Part shown: positions 22,440 to 34,218 of the stretch, one piece after another
Layout: the number at the start of each line of letters is the position of its first letter
Position numbering within the stretch: the stretch's first letter is position 1
NCBI GenBank assembly: GCA_024195265.1
Contig: JAJLRJ010000009.1
Span: forward strand, 5,365,182-5,429,181
Direction: 5' to 3'
DNA: 64,000 nucleotides
DNA from: Dendrophyllia cribrosa
Taxonomy: Eukaryota > Cnidaria > Anthozoa > Scleractinia > Dendrophylliidae
Position numbers and translations under genes: made by a program
The notes under the pieces: model-generated
Seen by the model: only the letters and a program-made list of their open reading frames with translations
Told to the model about the DNA's origin: nothing
Database searches by the model: none

Positions 22440-23040
22440 CTCCTGATGTATATTAGCGGAGCACTCGCGGGCCGAAGGCCTGCTGCGTAGCCCCATACTC
22501 ATAAAACCTATGCCCGTCATTTTTCATGATCATGGCTAGCGGAAAGTTTCGCGGGCGCGCGTGTGTACATGTGTGTCCGTTGGGCAGGGCTAATTTGCGG
22601 GCGCGTATTACGTCGCAAAACATGCGAGTATGACGCCACACAACATCCGGGATCTTAGCAATTTTGAAACCAAAGCGAGCCTTTGTTTTTCGCGCGCTTC
22701 CCGCGGCTACAAACAGGGAAGTTCGCAAACGCTTGCCTTCGCGCCAGTTAGGAAACCAACACAACCCGTCCTCGTCACTGGAATAAAACACAGAGAAAGA
22801 CAAACAAGACACGCCAATTCCTGAAGCAAAGAAAACGGACCCTAAAACTCGCGAACGTTCTGAATATGACGGCGAACAACCTTTGCCGAAGAGGAAAAAC
22901 ACTGGACATCGGACAAACAAACAGTAAACAGAAAAGCAAGTAACTGCGTGTCTAAATGTGATTTGCAAATATTGTTTAGTAAAGCGCTTATGTCTTATAA
23001 TTTTACCAGAATAATTTTCTCCAAGTTTTTGCATTCAGAG
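22440..23040 (+). mobile_element. Probable 5' region of the LINE
   Basis: A sharp rise in GC content starts at 'gcggagcactcgcgggccga' and runs into the endonuclease frame. A lysine- and arginine-rich plus-strand frame (about 22806-22929, with 'PIPEAKKTDPKTRERSEYDG') may be a decayed ORF1 or linker. The 193-codon open frame on the opposite strand is judged a by-product of the GC-rich composition. The left boundary is approximate. Confidence 0.5.
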
Positions 23041-25460
23041 CTAAATTTACAACTTTGAATATCCGTGGTTTTGGCAATGAAGCCAAGCAACGCTCTGTTT
23101 TAGTTTTTGCGAAAAATTCCCGTTCTGATTTTATTTGTTTACAAGAAACTTTAGCGACAAGACAAAATGCGATAAATTCTCTGACAGCTAAATGGCTCGG
23201 TAAAAGTTTCTGGTCGCCCGCTCTTGGTAAACAAGGCGGTGTTGCCATTCTTGTCGCTGAAAATACTGATTTCAAATGTTTGCAATGGAAAAAAGATTCT
23301 TCTGGTAGAATTGTTAGTGTTTTATATTAAACTGAACTCGACGACACGAAAATTAATTTGGTTAATACTTATATGAACGTAAATGCTTTTATGATACAAT
23401 TCATGAATATTTTTTCCGAACTCTTTTAAAATTATTGCTGGCGATTTTAACTGCATTGAAAACGTTTCTGATAAGTTTGGAGGAAATCCTACAATTTCCA
23501 CGGATTTGAAAGATCTGCGGTTCATCGCTAATTGATAACTGGCGCATAAAAACACTGCCGACTGAAAAATACAATGCACATGGTTTAATGCGGATAAAAC
23601 CATCGGTACACGTTTGGATAATTTTTTTATTGCTCAGGACTTGTATGATTCCTTTTTTGCCTTGTGTTTTTTCCGATCTTAAGCCCCAATTTGCATAATG
23701 CATTTTCCCGTGGACCAGGACTTTGGAGGCTAAATTTAGAATTTAATATTTGCGATATGATCTCAGAAATTATTAAGAAACATGTATTGTACCGGAAAGC
23801 ATTTACGTCCATTCAAGCTTGGTGGGATTTTCTTAAAGAATCTATAAAATTAGTTGCTATAGATTTTGGTCGAATCAAACAACACGCTCGAAGCAACATG
23901 TTCTCAGAAAAATACTGTTCAATCTATTTATAACCGGTGTTGAAGTCTTTTCACAAGACTCCGGCTCATTTCGTTTTTACCGTAATTTGTACTCGCAAGA
24001 ACCTGTTAATTTAACAGTCCAAACCGAATTTTTGAACAAACTTGGAAACAGATTAAGTGAGAGCGAAATTTTATCCTGTGAAGGATTTTTATCTTTGGCT
24101 GAAATTACCCACGCAATGCGTGGACTTTCTTCAGGGAAAACCCCCTGTTCAGACGGATTACCTCAAGAATTTTACGCTAAATTCTGGGATCTTTTAGGCC
24201 CTGTTCTGTTCGAAATTATAAATTTAGTTTGGAAAATAATTCTCTCAGTGATTCAATGCAAAGAAGCGTGACTAGATTACTTTACAAGAAAGATGATAAA
24301 AAAAACCTCGAAAATTGGTGGCCCGGCCATTTCGCTACTCAATGTTGATTACAAAATTTGTTCAAAAGCTCTTACAAACAGACTTTCAAACGTGTTACCC
24401 TCGATTATTCAAGAAGATCAAACTTGTTCCGTCCCAGTAGGACGATTTTTGAGAATTTATTTCTCTTGCGTGACACTCTAGATTATATAAATATTACCAA
24501 TGAAACTGGTATCTTGCTGAATATTGATCAAGAGAAAGCCTTTGACAGGGTAGAAAAACATTGGTAAACTTTTTTCCAATGTTTTGAGTCGTTTTGGATT
24601 TGGCCCTAATTTCTACATTATACTGTCAAGCAAATATGAAAATTATAGTTAATGGTTTTTTGACCAAAGAAATTCCACTCGAGTGGGGGGTGAGGCAGGG
24701 AGATCCCCGGTCTCCACTTTTGTACATTTTATGCGCAGAAGTTTTGGCTACCAGTATAAGAAAGGATGATACTATTGAAGGTTTTCTCCTTCCAGAAGCC
24801 TGAGGAAAGCGTTTTAAAATTCGCCAATATGCGGATGACTCCACATGTTTTGTAAAGGACATTTTTTCTTTGGACAAATTGTTTACCTTACTTCACAAAT
24901 ACGAGACAGGTGCAGGGACTAAATTAAATGTGGCAAAGAACGAATCCATGAGGTTAGGAGCTTGGTGCTCATGTCCGGACACTCCTTATGGCCTGACGTG
25001 GGTGTCAAGAATGCAAATCTTGGGTGTCTGGTTTAGCAATGGTACTGCAAATGTGGAACCGGATAACTGGATACCACGCCTTTCCAAGCTAGATTAAAAT
25101 TTGAACCTGTGGAATGGTGTGGGGTGTTTTCACTCCCACCCTATCGGCACTACTCAATACTAGGTTTTTAGTTAATGTTAGAGTATTTTCTTTTACCTAT
25201 GGACTTCTGCTGACGACGAGAATGACATGCGAGCGCACTTTTTCATTAAGACCATACTTTATGGTATATGGGTTTTTCGAAATAAAGCAACTTTTCATAA
25301 TGGCACCGAGAACTCTCGGGCCACTGTAAGGGAGAGAAGGAATGACATCACAACACAGTTGCAAATTGATTTCTCCTGAATAACCGAACAGAAATGTTCT
25401 GCTTTGTGGTGTCATCCGAATAATTGTGAAATACAACAGTCAAAGCTTGTGACTCTCATA
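23041..25460 (+). pseudogene. Non-LTR retrotransposon (Tx1/L1-like) ORF2, broken
   Basis: Decayed endonuclease-reverse transcriptase, read across frames. The endonuclease begins TLNIRGFGNEAKQRS, with ICLQET (catalytic glutamate) at about 23130 and IIAGDFNCIENV at about 23430. The reverse transcriptase shows NIDQEKAFDRVEK (about 24520), GVRQGDPRSPLLY (about 24690) and QYADDSTCF (about 24830), the last containing the catalytic YADD. The tail ends with GIWVFRNKATFHNGTENSRA-like and LWCHPNNCE-like phrases. There are many frameshifts and stops, and the whole is about half of a usual ORF2, so internal deletions have occurred. It is dead. Assignment to the Tx1/L1 group is by motif spelling only. Confidence 0.85.
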
Positions 25461-25660
25461 ATTTAGCTACTGGCAACTCATCATTCATTACCAGAAATGA
25501 CTAAAGTAATCATGTGCAAACCGGAAAGGACTTTCAAGTGGACCAAATGACCGGAAATGAACTTTATAAATAATCCCTTATGGACTAGACTTTCAAGTGA
25601 CTGTAAACCGGAAGTGACCTTGTATTGCTGTAACCGGAAATGACTAGCTCTAACTCAGGA

Positions 25661-26303
25661 GGCACCGCGGCAGAACGCACTGCGCATGAGTAGAAAACTG
25701 AGCATCCGGTGAATAACGCATTTCCGGTGACATACTGTAATCCCATGTAAATGTTGTAGTTAATTTTTTTATCTCAGGTAATTTTTATTTTTCCATTGTT
25801 TTTGGGTATGGTAATATATGCTGATGAATTTGAAACAAAGGAAAAACAAAAATTACCTGAAATAAAAAATGAACTACAACATAAACAACATAAAACTCCC
25901 GTACCGCGAAGTTTGAAAACAAAAAGTAAGAGTTATAAAACAAAGGTAGAGAAAAAGTTTGTTTCGTTGAAAAGTTTTTTCATCGTTCAAGTTTCAAGCG
26001 TTTGCACCAAGGGGTTTGGTGTTTGCACCAACAACGAAATATGAACAAATGATTTTTGCATCGCATTTTTTCACAAAAAACAAGTCTTCACTCCATCTCG
26101 AAATGTATTCATGCAAGAACCGATCGTGTACGTACCATAATTTTCTTCGGTTTTGGTCCTTTCATCATTGCATCTAGAAAATCTAGGTCTGTTGGTTCAT
26201 GCAGAAATGTTGTTTTATGCTGTTCGCATCGATGTTGACTGGTAGTTTAACGGACCGGAAGTGCTTGAAGTTTACGCATGCGCAAACGTTCTGCCGCGGT
26301 GCC
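25661..26303. mobile_element. Mutator-like non-autonomous element, 643 bp
   Basis: The TIR GGCACCGCGGCAGAACG at the left is mirrored by CGTTCTGCCGCGGTGCC at the right. The nonamer AACTCAGGA lies on both sides (25652-25660, 26304-26312), a perfect 9-bp TSD. The interior has no convincing gene but holds a foldback at 25750-25885. The surrounding 'accggaaatgac' phrases (25505-25650 and 26320) are the host sequence. Confidence 0.8.
25750..25885. repeat. Foldback hairpin inside the element
   Basis: The arm 'gttgtagttaattttttt ... caggtaatttttatttttcc' folds onto 'ggaaaaacaaaaattacctg ... aactacaac', with about 50-base arms. A similar foldback with a related outer stem is at about 32655-32825. Confidence 0.7.
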
Positions 26304-26312
26304 AACTCAGGA

Positions 26313-27686
26313 TGCCTTGTAACCGGAAATGACTAGCCTCTCAGGATAATATTGTAAACTTTAGGGATTTGTTATTGATAAAAACATTTTAATAGAAAAA
26401 AAAAAACTTTTGTTGTGTTCAGCGGAGAAAACGGTTTGCAAAATCGTTTTTCCCTGCATTTTTTCGCGGTTTGCTACTCTCAAGAGAGGTTTCACATTTC
26501 TCAAACAGTGGTCAAGACCGCATTTGAGGCTGCGTAACTCTGCAAGTCAAGCGTTTTTGGAGGAATATAGAGCTAAGTGCTTATTTTTAAACCTGATTTC
26601 GTCTTAGGAGAATTGAAGCTAGTAGATCGTCGAAGCATTTGTTTTGAGCTAAACTCCTTTATAACCCATTGACCGCGGCCGTGCCGGGCCAAAACCGGCC
26701 GTGATTTTACAATAACACACATTTAAAATATTCAAAATAGAAAGAGAAAGTTTTAAAGAACACTCAGAAAAATAAGAGCTTTAAGCGATGAAACTTGCTT
26801 CGAGGAACTTCAGAACCCGCGAAGAAGAGGAGTTTTAAAGAATTTTCAAGCAGCCGAGGGACTTAACGGTAAAAGAAATTACATTTTTCTATGGGAATTT
26901 ATGTTGATATCAATTTGTGATTGACTTTTTCTTTGTGTTCTCGTTAGTTTTGGAGAAATGTTTATGAAACGTGCTCAAATTCAGTCGGGATTGATATCTT
27001 GAATTTCGCCATGTGCTCAGCCAGACAGCTCCTCGATGCGCTAATGGTGCGCTTTTTGCTTTTAAACATAGACTAATGGATATTTGAATAAAATTTTTCA
27101 AAAGATTTTGTTTTCTATTTTTATGTGTTTGTTCATTCATTAATACATAGGTTGAAAAGCGACTTTATGTTAACAAAACAAGGCTTGGATTTTATAGTTC
27201 TAACTTCACTCGCGTCACCTTGCGCAAAGATGTCTGTATTTTTGCAATTTTGATTTCCAAATCAGTTTCTCGAGCAATTTTCCATATGCAACAGGTGTAT
27301 TTTATTCGGAAATTAGTCATACTAGTTATTCTAGACCGACAAAAAGTTGTTTTTGTGAGCTTTTGTGGAATTTGTGCAGTCTAGACTAAATGTACTGTGC
27401 AGACGGTCGCGTAATAAGCTTACTGTTTTTGAGAATTGCTAAAATTGAAAAATAGCCTGGTCGTCAATCTTAATTCTAATTTTTCTTGTGCTTCCGACCT
27501 TTCACCTAAGTTAAGCTTATCATCATCGTTGCTGTTCAGAGAGCTCCGCTGTTAGGCTAAGCCTATCTATATATATTAGGGTTTCTTTAATTTGGCTTAG
27601 ACTCGTTTGTTAGATCGGCTGAAGTTTATATTATCGTTGTGAAAATATTACTGAGGATCAGAAAATTTCATAGGCCGTGATTTAGT
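26313..27686. other. Gene-free stretch
   Basis: No exon, repeat boundary or RNA gene was recognised. A GC-rich spot, 'gaccgcggccgtgccgggcc', lies near 26671. Confidence 0.5.
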
Positions 27687-28398
27687 GTCTATTTTACAGT
27701 CAAAACCGGTCAAGCGTTCCCGCCAAGAATGAATTAATGAATTCATTATTGCAAATTAATATTTGATTTCATTACTCGTTTCAATAATCCGCTCTTCGAA
27801 TAAATAATGCAAAATTCAAAATAAGCCTCGATTCAAAAATCGAATTTTGATTGGGTTAATGAACAAAAGGTTTGTGCTGTATATGGAATACTAAGCACCA
27901 GGTTGACCGCGACTCGTCAACAAAGATGGCGGCAAGATCTCCGTCGTCCTCGTGTGAGGAAAAGGTAGGTTTATAATCCATTTTGTTGGGAAACTTTTCC
28001 TCTTTTCAAGCATTAGTGCATGGCAACTATTATGGCTATAGTTTATCCCGTTACAAAGAAACACTTGTATTGGAAAAATCAGATTTATGGAGCGCTGTAT
28101 GAGAAGGCTTTCGAAGATACAAAAAAATATCAACAATTACATGGCTCTCGCTATACTTCTTCCACAAATTTTCCCAAATAACCACGAGTTTATATCAATT
28201 TGCGATTGATGTAAAGCCTAAACCTTTTGTTCATTAATCCAATCAAAATTCGATTTTTGAATCGAGGCTTACTTTGAATTTTGCATTATTTATTTGAAGA
28301 GCGGATTATTGAAACGAGTAATGAAATCAAATTTGCAATAAAGAATTCATTAACTCATTCTTAGCAGGAACGCTTGACCGGTTTTGACTGTAATAGAC
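27687..28398. mobile_element. Long-TIR element, about 710 bp
   Basis: Arms of nearly 200 bp face each other. The left begins GTCTATTTTACAGTCAAAAC and passes 'cggtcaagcgttcccgcc', 'ccgctcttcgaataa' and 'gattgggttaatgaac'. The right repeats these in reverse and ends 'ggttttgactgtaatagac'. The small unique centre carries one coding first exon (27926-27964). A clear TSD could not be assigned. No transposase is present. Confidence 0.75.
27926..27964 (+). CDS. Orphan first coding exon in a long-TIR element
   Basis: ATGGCGGCAAG opens 13 codons reading MAARSPSSSCEEK, followed at once by a good splice donor (AAAAG|GTAGGT). No downstream exon was found before the right arm of the element. It looks like the 5' end of a gene retained in an internally deleted transposon, as at 18984-19175. 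The product is unknown. Confidence 0.4.
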
Positions 28399-29729
28399 TT
28401 AAATAGTCTATGGCGTGCAAGACTTGTGAGAAAGTGTTTCTTCACGGATGTAGTCTAAGATCCAAGAATGAAAATGCTGTGTCTATATTGGAATCAATAC
28501 TTCTTGAGGTTATTTTAGTTAATTATTCTGTTGTGGAGTAGTGTCTTGTGTATTGTGTTTGACAGAACCTTCGCAGAATGTCGCCTGACCTGAACAACGG
28601 GCATTGACATTCAGTTAACTTCACCTTAATTTGAGAATATTTACAGCGTTATGCAATGTGTTTTTTTTTCTCTACTGCGTCTCGGTAATTATTTTCCTCC
28701 GGCCTGGTGTTGTAGAATTTAAAACATGTTTCAAAATCGCACGACATTTTTCTAAACTAAAGGATAACGTTTGCTCCGGGACTATACAGTATCACAAAAG
28801 GAAAGATCACATAGCTTGTATATAACACTGACATTTATTGATGACTTAAATTAATGACTTAAAATTATTAGCTTAAATAGAAACTTAAAAAAATTCTACA
28901 ATGTCAATTTAATATTTCGACAATAAATTATTTTTGTTGAAGATATTGTTACACATAATTAAAACAACCCAGGTTTAGATAAAAATCACTAACGGAAATG
29001 GTCTCTCGGACAGGAACCACCATTTAATAAAAAGACTGGTGGTCTCTTTATGCACCTAAAGATGGTGTCTTGTTCGTATAGCCCCCATTCTATCAGGAGT
29101 AGAAACTGAGAGAAATTAAGATAAAAATATTCCTGTGCCATTTTACTAGCAATGCAGTTATAGAAAACTTGTTCAATCTCTGAGCTGGACAACAAATCGA
29201 GATTTTGTTACCATGTACATGTGTTACACTCTGTTAAAAATGACGAGAATGCCATTATTTTATAAGTGGTGGTGCATGTCTAGGGAAGAACTGAAACAGT
29301 AACATATTGTTTGTTTGAGGCTCTTGTTAGATATTTTGAGAGTAAACCAGGTGGACTGATCCAGACGAGTTGAAACTACTAACACTTGCTCCAGAAACAA
29401 GACAGGAGAGCATCACCACTTTCAATGACGTCCAAAAAAAATTGATAAAAGAGAAATTTGACTCAAGAAACCACACAGTCTAGCCTAAAAACAATATTCG
29501 GACATAATATGACAGCACTGCATGATGGGAAAAAACTTACAGGAGATAGCCCAAAGGGCACTTTGATTATTGTTTGCTTACTGATAAAAACATAAAATTG
29601 CGACTTTTTTTGTTCTTTTGCGAATCGAAAACAAACAAGAAATAAACATGTCCGCCTATTTAAGCTTACGTATTAAAACTCACTGTACGTTTTATCTTGT
29701 GTCATTTTACAGTGAAGGATTTGTGTACA
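28399..29729. other. Gene-free stretch; left part of the Harbinger element may start here
   Basis: No exon was recognised. The 5' flank and promoter of the Myb-like gene, and the left terminus of the Harbinger element, should lie in the right part of this interval, but no TIR matching the right side could be picked out. Confidence 0.45.
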
Positions 29730-32226
29730 ATGGAGGCTAGTCAGGCTAGTACAAGCGAAGTGAAGAAAAAGTAAGTATAAATATATTTGTAATACATTCT
29801 TGTTGTAAACATAAGGGTTATAAATTGTTCAAGCGAGTCGAGGCAATTCTGCAAACTTAACTTTACGCGAGATAAACAAGCTTTAAAATACATTTTACCG
29901 GCCGCCGGTTATTTCTGGAAGAGGTTAACATCGGTTTCAGCTTAGCTATAAAAGTGGAAAAACACGTGCACGGTCGTGTGAGGCTGCGGGTTTAATGTTG
30001 TTTTTGGAAGGAATCGACGGTTTTTTCTTCGCGCTGTTGAAGCACCTAAGCTGTTTAATTTCAGAGCAATTCAGGCAGTTTTGGTTGATGTAGCCTGTGA
30101 ACAGGCTTCTTATTTGGGGAATTGCGTTAGGTTAAAATCGGCGAGTGAAGCGAGCCGAGCGCGGACTGGGGAAGAGGGAAGGGGCGGCGAAGCCTGTGGA
30201 CTCGCCTTTGATGCCGCCGTTCCATGATACCAGAGTCTGATATCATGAGCTGATTGGTCAGATCACTTGGTGTTGACAAGTATGCGGTGACAGACGACAC
30301 ATGTTGACATCTCAAATACCTTGCGCCTTAAATTTGCATAAATATTCCATTCGCTGGCTCAAATGATAAACAAACATGACGACTCGTCGCATGCAATTTT
30401 CAGATCTCGATTTTGAGAAAGCTTTGAGCGATTCGTTGCAAAATTTTTCGCTTATACCGAGGCTTAAAGAAGAGCAAAAGCTGTGTCTAAAGTCTGTGGC
30501 AAAAAAGCAAGATGTTTTTGGAATTTTGCCGACTGGATTTACAAAACAGCAACCATGCTACAGATTATCTGTTGGATGCCAAATCAAACGCTATTACAAA
30601 ACAACGAGGGTTTATCCTAGCTCCACTGGGACACGCTACTCAACTACAGAACTAAGAATACTAAGGAGCTAAAAATTATTGCAATAATTCATGATTTTAA
30701 TGCAGTGGTATTATAGACAACGGCTTTTTGAGACTCGGATCGTGGCCGGAAACACTATAATTCGCCGAGATCAAAAGTTCAATATCATCGAAGAAAACAA
30801 ATTCATAACTGTGGTCTAAACGGGCAATTCTCTCTGAAGTCTTACTGGAAAAGCTTTATACTTTAGGTTTTTTAAATACTTTTTTGCGAAGAGTGGGAGC
30901 CGTGTTTAGCCTGTCCATTTTTATACTGCTACCGATGCATTCAACAGAATAAAAACATGACAACTTGTTGACATTTTAATTAACTTGTTGCCAATATAAT
31001 AACAGGATAATTACTAGGGGGCAGAACGGCGGCATCAAAGGCGAGTCCACAGGCTTCGCCGCCCATTCCCTCTTTCCCAGTCCTCGCTTCGCTCGCCGAT
31101 TTTAACCTAACCCAATTCCCCAAAAAGAAGCCTGTTCACAGGCTATGGTTGATGTTAATACTAATTTCTATCTGTCGTTGTTTTCACTTTACAACGCACT
31201 TGTTTAACTCACAGTGTGTTTTTGAGGATCATAAATAAGGTGTCATAGCTTCGAACACTCTATAATGAACAAAATGCGGACCACTTAGGAAACAGGGAAC
31301 AAAATAATGGTTTGTCTTTAGATGGTATCAATTTTCTGCCTTCATTATATTTTTGTTTCTTTTACCTAAAGGATATGTTGAGATGAATAGTGGAAATTTT
31401 ATTTTTTCATTTTCATTATAAAGGAAAAGTTATTTGTATTTCAATTGCCAGGTCAATAATGGTGTGGACAGAAGCAAAAGATGTCAAGTTGTTGCGGGCC
31501 ATGGGAGCAGAGGGGGTATTTGTCAACAGCAGGGCTGGCAGCCGAGAGAGAGGAGCTGCTTGGGTAAATGTTGTCTCTGCTCTCATGGCAGAAAGTATCG
31601 GCCATGTCACTTCACGTTCAGTGAGAGACCGGTATCAGAATTTGGCAGGAAAGTGGAAAGCAAAGGTTGCAAGGCAGGAGAAAGAAAGTGGTGGGGGCGA
31701 CGAACATCAGACAGAAGTGGAGGTTATACTGGAAGAGTTGGTAGCACTGGAGTTAGAGGCGAAGAGGGCAGAAGAACAGGATGGAGCAAAGAAAGAGGCA
31801 GCAGCGAATGAAAAGAAGCAAGCAGTAGAGATGAGAGACAGGGCGTTGGAGAGGTTTGGAGAGACAAGGAAGAGGCACACAGAGGAAAAAGAAGAAGGGA
31901 AAAAAGAAACTAAAAGAAGAAGGTCTGGTGGGGAGGCATTGGACTGGTTGAAGGAAAAAGGGGAAATTGCGAGGCAGCTGAAGGAGCAAGAGGTGGAGGA
32001 CAGAAGAGAAGAAAGAGAGGTACAGAGGATGCAACATGAACAGTTTATGAGGCAGCTAGAGGCAACAAAAACAGCACAAAATGAACAAATGAAAATATTT
32101 CAGCAACAGATGCTACAACAAATGCAACAAAACCAACAGCAGCAGCAGCAACAGCAACAGCAATTTGCCATGTTGCAGCATCAAATGATGCTGATGTTGC
32201 AAAGTTTGCATAAAAAGGATCAATGA
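29730..32226 (+). CDS. Harbinger-associated Myb/SANT-like DNA-binding protein, 271 aa (2 exons)
   Basis: Exon 1 (29730-29770) reads MEASQASTSEVKKK and ends in a consensus donor, GTAAGT. Exon 2 (31452-32226) starts after TTGCCAG and the phases join exactly (AA + G). The protein has a Myb/SANT-like domain at about residues 18-85 (MVWTEAKDVKLLRAM, then RDRYQNLAGKWKAK), then a long charged coiled-coil region rich in Lys, Glu and Arg (about residues 100-230) with a basic KETKRRRSG nuclear-signal-like stretch. It ends in a glutamine-rich tail encoded by CAG/CAA repeats. In PIF/Harbinger elements such a protein works with the transposase, helping its nuclear import and binding element ends. The transposase gene faces it at 34219-35289. 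The 1.68-kb intron is interrupted by the element at 30091-31145. No disabling change was seen. Confidence 0.8.
30091..31145. mobile_element. Mutator-like TIR element carrying a RecQ fragment (second)
   Basis: TIRs of about 130 bp are almost identical. The left begins TAGCCTGTGAACAGGCTTCT and continues through 'ggttaaaatcggcgag' to 'ggactcgcctttgatgccgc'. The right is its complement. TGGTTGATG lies on both sides (30082-30090, 31146-31154), a perfect 9-bp TSD. The inner cargo is the 5' part of a RecQ-like gene. It sits in the intron of the Harbinger Myb-like gene. A 149-bp derivative with the same TIR is at 40199-40347. High arm identity suggests fairly recent movement. Confidence 0.88.
30376..30672 (+). 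pseudogene. RecQ-like helicase, N-terminal fragment
   Basis: ATG is followed by a frame with 'FEKALSDSLQNF', 'LKEEQKLCLKSVAKKQDVFG' and 'ILPTGF'. This corresponds to the start of a RecQ helicase: the Q-motif-like KEEQ followed by Walker A, expected as LPTGFGKS. Here Walker A reads LPTGFTKQ, losing the GKS/T core, and after it the frame no longer resembles a helicase. It is unrelated in sequence to the 13753 copy outside these motifs, so the two come from different subfamilies. It lies wholly between the TIRs of the 9-bp-TSD element. Confidence 0.65.
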
Positions 32227-34218
32227 GTGGGAGTTTTTGTTAAATTAGCATAAATTTTTATTTTTTACACTTGCAACAATTATTTATGTGAAATGCTAAA
32301 GAAGTGAACGATATGACCACAGTTATTCAATATTGTGTTTTTTAATGTAACATTGAGTTTTTATTGTAAAAAAAGGTTTGCTGATGCACGAGTTCAGCAT
32401 GAATGTGCCATTTAATATATATTTTACATGTGTATCTGAGCTTGATTGCACTTTAATTGAAAAGACATAAAGTGAACCTAATTAGCCTTTTCAAAACTGA
32501 CAAGAAAAAGGAAGGCAAAATTGTGATGATAGTTGCACTTTAAAGTTAGTAGCTATTTAACAAGTCAACTGTGATTTTTCTCACCATTCCAGTTTGAATA
32601 AAAAATAGTTCAAAATAATAATTGATGAAAATTGATACAATGTACAATGAACCTGGACGTGCTGTCAGTGTATTATTTTATGGTGTGATTCAGCTTTATC
32701 CTTGGTGCAATTTTGATTTTCCTTTCTTCTTGTGTATGTTAATAAAATTATATACGATAATGAATGTAAACAAAGGAAAATCAAAATTCAGCACCAAGGA
32801 TAAAACTGAACCACAACATAAATACATGTATAATTTTATACCAGAACCTTCTTTCTCAAACCAATATTGCAATGAATGTCATTTGTTTTGTTCCTGACAT
32901 ATCGGCATGCAAAGCTGATGTGAGTTATTTTTGGCAAAGTAATTGGTATGAGTTTTTCAAACCAGCCACAACGTATAGGAATTAAAGTAAAACCAAAACA
33001 GTTCTGTATTACTTTACACTCAAATATTATTATTGAAATCTGCCCTCATTGCCTCAAGCAGAGTATACCATATTTCTTCATGGCAAATAACCACCCAATA
33101 CTCTCCAATAAACACCTTCCTCTGCGTGAGTGCCAATCTGCTCTCTCCCTCCCCCTTGAGCATTATTCGAGTCCAGGTAATTACAATATTGAAAAGGTAT
33201 CGAACATTTCACAGTAGGTAGATTACTTGTGTCCCGGTGCTTAAATCAATGAAATTTTAATGAACATATTTTTAACGACCAAATGCAAGGAATGTAACCT
33301 GAGCTACAAATGTACGTAGGAAGTGTGCATGCTTTGGACATACGATGTACACTCTGATTGGTCAATTATAGCTCATTTTAACTCTATAAAGCACACACTT
33401 TATATCACACACATACCTTCCTGAGTAACGTACAATGCACATTGCCTATGTCACAAGTTTTAGTGTAAACAATTTCATGATCACTGTTAAAAAGAAACAG
33501 TAAAGTTGCTACTTGTGTTCTTAAAAATTCCTGCATGCTTTAAAAACACACTCCCAAAGACATGTTTACTATTCGAACAACAACTCAGTACAGTACATAC
33601 CGAACTTCCTAGCCAAGAAATGTCCATCAAATTTGGCCATAACATGTTTATCCTTGATGTTTTTAGTTACAATGATTCTTGAAAAAAGTACATTAATTTT
33701 ATGAAAGCAAATTTATACAGCAGTAACAATTATTACATGTTCTCTATAATTTGCCTTCATAAATAATTATAGTTATTAGTAATGGTAACTGGACTGAGTG
33801 GAGTACAATTCAGGGAGTAATCAAGCGAGTAATTTCAAATCGGCCGAGCACGTAGCGTAAGGACGATTTGAAATGTCAAGCACGATTACCTCTGAATTGT
33901 ACGACAAAAGTCCAATAACCAATTTATTGTATTAGTAACAAAACTCAAGATTAAAAAAATCTGTAACAACCTTTTTCTTTCTAAAACATCCAGAAACAGC
34001 AACAAGAACTCATTTAAATACACCTGATTGGCACACACGCAGCGTAGGTGTCCAATTACAGGTATTGTACAGCTGTAATTGGACACCCCCATGATAACCA
34101 TTCACAATCAAGAATTTTGTTACTGACACGATTAATAATAATATTATTATTATTATTATTTGACATCAGATTCCCTTACTGCAAACACTACAGTATCTAC
34201 CCCCTGTACTTTGTTCAT
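32227..34218. other. Intergenic part of the Harbinger element with foldbacks
   Basis: Between the convergent stop codons there is AT-rich DNA with three hairpins. About 32655-32825 has arms around 'ttatccttggtgca..ttttgattttcctt'. About 33790-33925 has arms 'gtacaattcag.g.gtaatc' and 'atttcaaatcg'. 34032-34092 has 'gtgtccaattaca' arms. An ATT trinucleotide run is at 34135-34161. No further gene was recognised. Confidence 0.6.

Noticed and set aside
22453..23034. 193-codon minus-strand open frame
   Set aside because: It lies antisense to the GC-rich 5' region of the LINE; no domain, and composition explains the absence of stops.
31753..32037. 94-codon frame antisense to the Myb-like exon
   Set aside because: A shadow of the purine-rich, Lys/Glu-coding sequence on the other strand.
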